This document shows positions 36,905-42,514 of a stretch of DNA of 42,514 nucleotides, one piece after another. The translations under genes and the position numbers were made by a program. The notes under the pieces were generated by a model. The model was not told the origin of the DNA. It did not search any database and saw nothing but the letters and a program-made list of their open reading frames with translations. The first letter of the stretch is position 1, and every line of letters begins with the position of its first letter. The stretch is from Ectothiorhodospiraceae bacterium (GTDB taxonomy: Bacteria > Pseudomonadota > Gammaproteobacteria > Nitrococcales > Aquisalimonadaceae), in the NCBI GenBank assembly GCA_007125985.1, contig SLCE01000212.1, positions 1 through 42,514 of the forward strand. The letters are read 5' to 3'.

Positions 36905-37369
36905 ATGACGCTAGACCTCGATATCCAATACGCCTCCAAAGCAGCAGACCTGCCGGACGAATCCAGCTTCCGCCGCTGGGTTGAAGCCGCGCTGGCCGGT
37001 CGCAGCGAAGAGGAGACCGAGTTGGTCATCCGTCTGGTGGATGAGGAGGAGGGGGGGGCGTTGAACCGGGATTACCGCGGCAAGGACTACGCCACCAACG
37101 TGCTGTCCTTCCCCTTCGAAGCGCCACCCGGAGTGGAACTGTCTGTCCTGGGTGATTTGGCCATCTGCGCTCCGGTGGTGCAACGCGAAGCCGCCGAGCA
37201 GGGGAAACCGGTGGAGGCCCATTGGGCGCATCTCACGGTACACGGCGTACTTCACCTGCTGGGCTATGATCACCAAGAGGAGGTGGAAGCGGAGGAGATG
37301 GAGGCGCTGGAGCGCCAGATACTGGAGGTGCTCGGTTTTCCGGACCCCTATGCCGATGATTCCGCATAG
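36905..37369 (+). CDS. ybeY: Endoribonuclease YbeY (rRNA maturation factor)
   Basis: The 154-aa metalloprotein acts in 16S rRNA 3' processing and ribosome quality control. The zinc motif [11 protein letters not shown] (three His) is near residue 115, preceded by [16 protein letters not shown] and [11 protein letters not shown], all well conserved. A GLU-rich stretch [12 protein letters not shown] follows, as in homologues. The start ATG 36905 ([10 protein letters not shown]) agrees with family length but lacks a Shine-Dalgarno sequence, so translation may be weak or coupled. The adjacency to ybeZ and corC is conserved in gammaproteobacteria. Confidence 0.95.
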   Translation: MTLDLDIQYASKAADLPDESSFRRWVEAALAGRSEEETELVIRLVDEEEGGALNRDYRGKDYATNVLSFPFEAPPGVELSVLGDLAICAPVVQREAAEQGKPVEAHWAHLTVHGVLHLLGYDHQEEVEAEEMEALERQILEVLGFPDPYADDSA

Positions 37370-37441
37370 CCGGCCGCGGATGATGGAGCTGATGCAATAT
37401 CCACCGCTTCGGCCCGCTCTGGATCGGTGTTCCCGGCCGGA

Positions 37442-37471
37442 TTCACGATTCGCCACGGAGGCTGCTAGACT
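37442..37471 (+). promoter_or_regulatory. Candidate promoter ahead of corC-lnt
   Basis: TTCACG (37442-37447) and TAGACT (37466-37471) are separated by 18 nt, each matching four of six consensus bases. They lie in the 202-bp gap between ybeY and corC, upstream of the leader hairpin at 37502-37537. Confidence 0.35.
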
Positions 37472-37501
37472 GTTTCGGCTTTGGCGTACAAGTGATCAAG
37501 C

Positions 37502-37537
37502 GTGAAGCGTGGAGCCGTCGATCCATCGACGCTTCAC
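37502..37537 (+). promoter_or_regulatory. Stable hairpin with alternative folds in the corC leader
   Basis: CGTCGAT-CC-ATCGACG (37516-37531) forms an inner stem, and GTGAAG (37502-37507) pairs with CTTCAC (37532-37537) outside an 8-nt bulge. Alternatively GTGAAGCGT (37502-37510) pairs fully with ACGCTTCAC (37529-37537). The two folds exclude each other. There is no U-run, so this is not a plain terminator. Its role is unknown. Confidence 0.45.
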
Positions 37538-37571
37538 CCCTGATTTCTTGGTGTAATGGTAACAACAACGC

Positions 37572-38444
37572 ATGAGCGAGGACCGATCTAGTAACGGTAG
37601 TCAACGAACCTGGCTGGAACGTATCGGCCAGGCCCTGTCCGGAGAGCCGAAAGACCGGGAAGATCTGGTGGAGGTGCTCCGGGATGCCCAGCGCCGAGGC
37701 CTGCTGGATGTGGATCAGCTGGCCATGATCGAAGGGGCGTTACACGTCTCAGAGATGCAGGTGCGGGATATCATGATTCCTCGCTCACAGATGGTGGTGT
37801 TGCGGCGCGATGCCGAGCCCGCGGAGCTGCTGGCGCCGGTGATCGAGTCCGGCCATTCCCGTTTCCCCGTGATCGGCGAGAGCCGCGATGATGTGATCGG
37901 CATCCTCATCGCCAAGGATCTGCTGCGCTACTTTGCTGAAAATGGCGGGGGTCGCTTCAATATGCGTGAACTCATGCGTCCGGCGCTGTTCGTGCCCGAA
38001 AGCAAGCGGCTGGACGTCATGCTCAAGGAGTTCCGCAGTAGCCGGAACCACCTGGCCGTGGTGGTGGATGAGTACGGTGGCGTGGCGGGCATGGTCACCA
38101 TTGAGGATGTGCTGGAACAGATTGTCGGCGAGATCGATGACGAGCATGATTTCGATGATGACACCTACATTCTCAGCCAGCGTGAGGGCAGCAGCATCGT
38201 CAAGGCGCTGACGCCCATCGAGGACTTCAATGCGCATTTCGAAACCGGTTTCAGTGACGAGGAGTTCGACACCATCGGCGGCGTGGTGGCCCATCATTTC
38301 GGCCATGTGCCGCGGCGTGGAGAGAGTGTGGTGATCGGGCGTCAGCGTTTCGAGGTCATCCGTGCCGACTCCCGCCGCATCCACCTGCTGATGGTCAGCG
38401 AATTGCCGGCGGACGCCGAAGGCGTATACTCCAAACCGCAATGA
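37572..38444 (+). CDS. corC: CorC/YbeX CBS-domain protein
   Basis: The 290-aa soluble protein has two CBS domains (about 65-190: VRDIMIPRSQMVVLRRD, SRFPVIGESRDDVIGILIAKDLL, HLAVVVDEYGGVAGMVTIEDVLEQIVGEI) and a C-terminal CorC/HlyC domain (about 205-285, EEFDTIGGVVAHHFGHVPRRG). It lacks the membrane DUF21 part of larger homologues. YbeX is linked to magnesium homeostasis and ribosome metabolism. Its TGA overlaps the lnt ATG (ATGA), so the two are coupled. A promoter-like sequence and a hairpin precede it. Confidence 0.95.
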   Translation: MSEDRSSNGSQRTWLERIGQALSGEPKDREDLVEVLRDAQRRGLLDVDQLAMIEGALHVSEMQVRDIMIPRSQMVVLRRDAEPAELLAPVIESGHSRFPVIGESRDDVIGILIAKDLLRYFAENGGGRFNMRELMRPALFVPESKRLDVMLKEFRSSRNHLAVVVDEYGGVAGMVTIEDVLEQIVGEIDDEHDFDDDTYILSQREGSSIVKALTPIEDFNAHFETGFSDEEFDTIGGVVAHHFGHVPRRGESVVIGRQRFEVIRADSRRIHLLMVSELPADAEGVYSKPQ

Positions 38445-39961
38445 CTCCCTCTGCCACCATGACACAGGGCTGGTTTGCCAGCCGATGGGTGCTGCTTGCC
38501 GCAGTGCTGGCCGGTGCCGTGATCCCGCTGGCTTTTGCGCCAATCCACCACGCCTGGCTGGCGGTCCTGTCACCGGCGGTGCTGTTCGCCATTCTCGCCC
38601 GGGCACCCCGACGTCTGGGGCTGTGGGCGGCTTACCTGTACGGGGTGTCCTATTTCGGCGCCGGTGGCCACTGGATCTACGTCAGTGTCGGCGAGTTCGG
38701 TGGCGGCCCGTTGGTGGCGCTGGTGTTCTGCGTAGTACTGGCGCTGGGCTTCGGCCTGTTGATCTGGGCGGTGGCGCGGGTTTGGTACTGGTTGCGTCCG
38801 CGCGATGAGTTGCTGGCATTGGTGGTGGCCTTGCCGGCCTGCTGGCTGCTGGTTGAATGGGTGCGTAGCTGGCTGTTTACCGGCACCACCTGGATTCAGC
38901 TTGGCTACAGCCAGACGGATACCTGGCTTGCGGGGCTGGCGCCGGTGATTGGCGCGCTGGGGCTGAGCCTGATACTGGCTGTGCTGGCCGGCCTGCTCGC
39001 TTGGGCCATGGTCAATCCGGGCAAGCGCAGTGCCGGTGTGTTCGCTGTGGCGGCGGTCGGCGCCCTGCTACTTGGCGCGCTGCTTGCGCGTGACTGGACG
39101 GAGCCCGCAGGCGAGCCTCTTCAGATCGCGCTGCTACAGGGGAATGTGCCGCAGGACGAGAAATGGCTACCGCAGAATCGGGAGCCGATCATGGATCGTT
39201 ACGAGCGGCTCACCGCCCGGTTCTGGGGGGCGGATGTCATCATCTGGCCGGAAACGGCCGTACCCGCGTTCTACCATCAGGTGGTCTCGGATTACCTGGC
39301 GCCTTTGGCGGCGGAGGCGGAGGAGCGTGGCACCGACCTTTTGGTCGGTCTGCCGGCCTGGGATCGCGAGTCTGGCGCTGTCTACAACTCGGTTGTGTCG
39401 CTGGGCTCCGAGATCGACTTCTACCACAAGCGGCACCTGGTTCCCTTTGGCGAGTACGTGCCGTTCCGGGATGCTTTCGGCGGCCTGCTGGACGTGTTCG
39501 GCGCGCCCATCGCCGACTTCTCTCCGGGTTGGAATGCCAATACCTTGCGGCTCGGGGGGCAACCCATGGCCGCCTTCATCTGTTACGAGATCACCTTCCC
39601 GAACCTGGTGCGCGACTTCCTGCCGGAGGCCACCGTCCTCGTGAACGTGTCCAATGATGCCTGGTTCGGTGGCTCGGTCGGACCGCACCAGCATTTCCAG
39701 AAAGCGCGTATGCGTGCCATTGAGACCGGCAGGCCGTTGGTACGCTCCACCAATACCGGAATCACCGCCGCCGTGGATCATCGCGGGCAGGTGATTGCCC
39801 GCGCCCCGCAGTTCGTCATCGATGCGTTGCTGGTGGAGGTCACCCCACACCAGGGCATCACGCCGTATGTCCGCTGGGGGGACTGGCCGGTGCTGGGCAT
39901 CATGGGGCTGATGCTGCTGGCCGCGGCGGGCTTGCGATGGAAGGAATCCCGCGCGGCCTGA
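38441..39961 (+). CDS. lnt: Apolipoprotein N-acyltransferase
   Basis: Lnt adds the third acyl chain to lipoproteins at the inner membrane, needed for Lol export. The 506-aa product has about seven membrane helices in the first 215 residues and the nitrilase-fold periplasmic domain with the triad Glu271 (IIWPETAVPAF), Lys (HKRHLVPFGEY, near 330) and Cys381 (AAFICYEITFP). VSNDAWFGGSVGPHQHFQ is the conserved later segment. ATG 38441 overlaps corC; ATG 38459 is an alternative. This closes the miaB-to-lnt run; the 132 bp after it contain no gene or clear terminator. Confidence 0.96.
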   Translation: MTPSATMTQGWFASRWVLLAAVLAGAVIPLAFAPIHHAWLAVLSPAVLFAILARAPRRLGLWAAYLYGVSYFGAGGHWIYVSVGEFGGGPLVALVFCVVLALGFGLLIWAVARVWYWLRPRDELLALVVALPACWLLVEWVRSWLFTGTTWIQLGYSQTDTWLAGLAPVIGALGLSLILAVLAGLLAWAMVNPGKRSAGVFAVAAVGALLLGALLARDWTEPAGEPLQIALLQGNVPQDEKWLPQNREPIMDRYERLTARFWGADVIIWPETAVPAFYHQVVSDYLAPLAAEAEERGTDLLVGLPAWDRESGAVYNSVVSLGSEIDFYHKRHLVPFGEYVPFRDAFGGLLDVFGAPIADFSPGWNANTLRLGGQPMAAFICYEITFPNLVRDFLPEATVLVNVSNDAWFGGSVGPHQHFQKARMRAIETGRPLVRSTNTGITAAVDHRGQVIARAPQFVIDALLVEVTPHQGITPYVRWGDWPVLGIMGLMLLAAAGLRWKESRAA

Positions 39962-40093
39962 CCGATCCCCGTCCAGTGGATTCACGCTGCCTCCGCCACG
40001 AATGATTATCCGGGCACAGGCCGGAAACAGAGGTCTATCTGACCCTCCAGGCTACTCAGGCTCGCACGAACCCCCGCGGGCCGGTGGGAAGGA

Positions 40094-40624
40094 TTACTCC
40101 TCCGTGTCCTGAGTCTCCCGCGTGATGCGCTCGAAGCTGGTATGACTGCATTTGGGGCAGGGTGGAATGTGGCCCGCCTTCTCAAACCGCATGACCTTCC
40201 CGCAGCTCTCGCAGCGCAGTTCGCCGGGCCCGGTGATCTCGCCGGTATGCCAGTGCGCCGCCCGCTCCAGAGTCTCGCTCAATTCCATCAGTTCGACGCG
40301 GGTGCGGTCGGCGATCAGGGAAAAACGGTCCAGCAGCCAGTTCTCCAGCAGCTGCATGTCCATGCGGAACCAGCCGGCCATGTCCTCCTGGTTACGGCTC
40401 AGGTACTTGGCGGCATCCTCTACATCACGGCGCACATAGTCGGCAATGCGTTCCGCTTCCTCGGAGGTGAGTTCCCCCAGTTCCACGGCGCGTTTGCGGG
40501 CCCGTTCCAGGGCCTCGCGCAGTCGCGGCTTGGCTTTTTCCTCTGCCTGCTCCATGGCCTCTGTGACACGCTCCAGCATGCGCTCGTAGGCCTTGGTGTG
40601 GTGTTTATCCCGGTCGTCCGCCAT
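40094..40624 (-). CDS. DUF1451 zinc-ribbon protein (YbeL-like)
   Basis: The 176-aa protein has a long helical, charged N-terminal part (coiled-coil-like, ERMLERVTEAMEQAEEKAKP) and a C-terminal zinc ribbon with RCESCGKVMRF and PPCPKCSHTSFER (four cysteines). This is the DUF1451/YbeL layout, and in E. coli ybeL likewise lies next to leuS. The start at 40624 has GAGGAG about 8 nt upstream; the longer frame to 40729 is not supported. The function is unknown. It is divergent from leuS. Confidence 0.88.
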   Translation of the reverse strand: MADDRDKHHTKAYERMLERVTEAMEQAEEKAKPRLREALERARKRAVELGELTSEEAERIADYVRRDVEDAAKYLSRNQEDMAGWFRMDMQLLENWLLDRFSLIADRTRVELMELSETLERAAHWHTGEITGPGELRCESCGKVMRFEKAGHIPPCPKCSHTSFERITRETQDTEE

Positions 40625-40684
40625 GGTCCGCTCCTCAAGTCCCGTGAATCCATTTCCAACATTATGCCTGCACCGCATGGTACA

Positions 40685-42514
<1,830 letters not shown>

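Noticed and set aside
37551-37571. tRNA-like words (GGTGTAATGGTAAC) before corC
   Set aside because: Resembles a tRNA D-arm, but no acceptor, anticodon or T-arm can be paired around it.

Overview
The window comes from a high-GC (roughly 60-65% by eye) gammaproteobacterial chromosome. The gene orders ribD-ribE-ribB-ribH-nusB-thiL-pgpA and miaB-ybeZ-ybeY-corC-lnt with a DUF1451 gene and leuS are classical for this class. A bacterial voltage-gated sodium channel, a tungstate transporter and a phytochrome are together reminiscent of halo-alkaliphilic Ectothiorhodospiraceae. That placement is inference, because there is no rRNA in the window. No tRNA, rRNA, insertion sequence, phage gene or CRISPR array was found.

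Layout. 1-9.6 kb: hairpin-rich 3' region, ettA (-), a membrane/TPR protein (+), malonyl-CoA decarboxylase (-), a rhomboid protease with TPR-like tail (-), a bacteriophytochrome diguanylate cyclase (-), then a regulator (-) divergent from the tungstate transporter tupBCA (+, 9.7-12.0 kb). 12.0-13.4 kb: rimB-rimK (-), the ribosomal S6 modification pair. 13.8-22.1 kb: glyA, nrdR, the riboflavin genes, nusB, thiL, pgpA and an anchored envelope protein, all + and tightly packed. 22.2-27.5 kb: an unusual PEP-utilising enzyme (+), an AhpD-like protein and a lipoprotein hydrolase (-), a DUF445 protein and the sodium channel (+). 27.7-33.6 kb: a complete RND tripartite efflux operon (-). 33.8-42.5 kb: tpm (-), miaB, ybeZ, ybeY, corC, lnt (+), a DUF1451 zinc-ribbon gene (-) and leuS (+, cut by the window end).

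Most of the window is housekeeping: translation control and tRNA maturation (ettA, miaB, ybeY, leuS, rimBK), cofactor synthesis (riboflavin, thiamine diphosphate), one-carbon metabolism (glyA) and envelope lipids (pgpA, lnt). Accessory functions are light sensing to c-di-GMP, tungstate uptake, sodium conductance and efflux.

The least explained signals are non-coding. First, two copies of a nested-hairpin element (13504-13611 and 27563-27658) have different stem sequences, but pairing is kept and the loop and 26-nt single-stranded segment are conserved. The second copy also sits inside a perfect 32-bp inverted repeat (27505-27714). Second, a 55-bp decayed copy of the 3' end of the tup regulator lies on the far side of the phytochrome gene, so that gene is flanked by direct repeats. 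Third, two copies of a REP-like double hairpin lie at gene ends in the first 3.5 kb.
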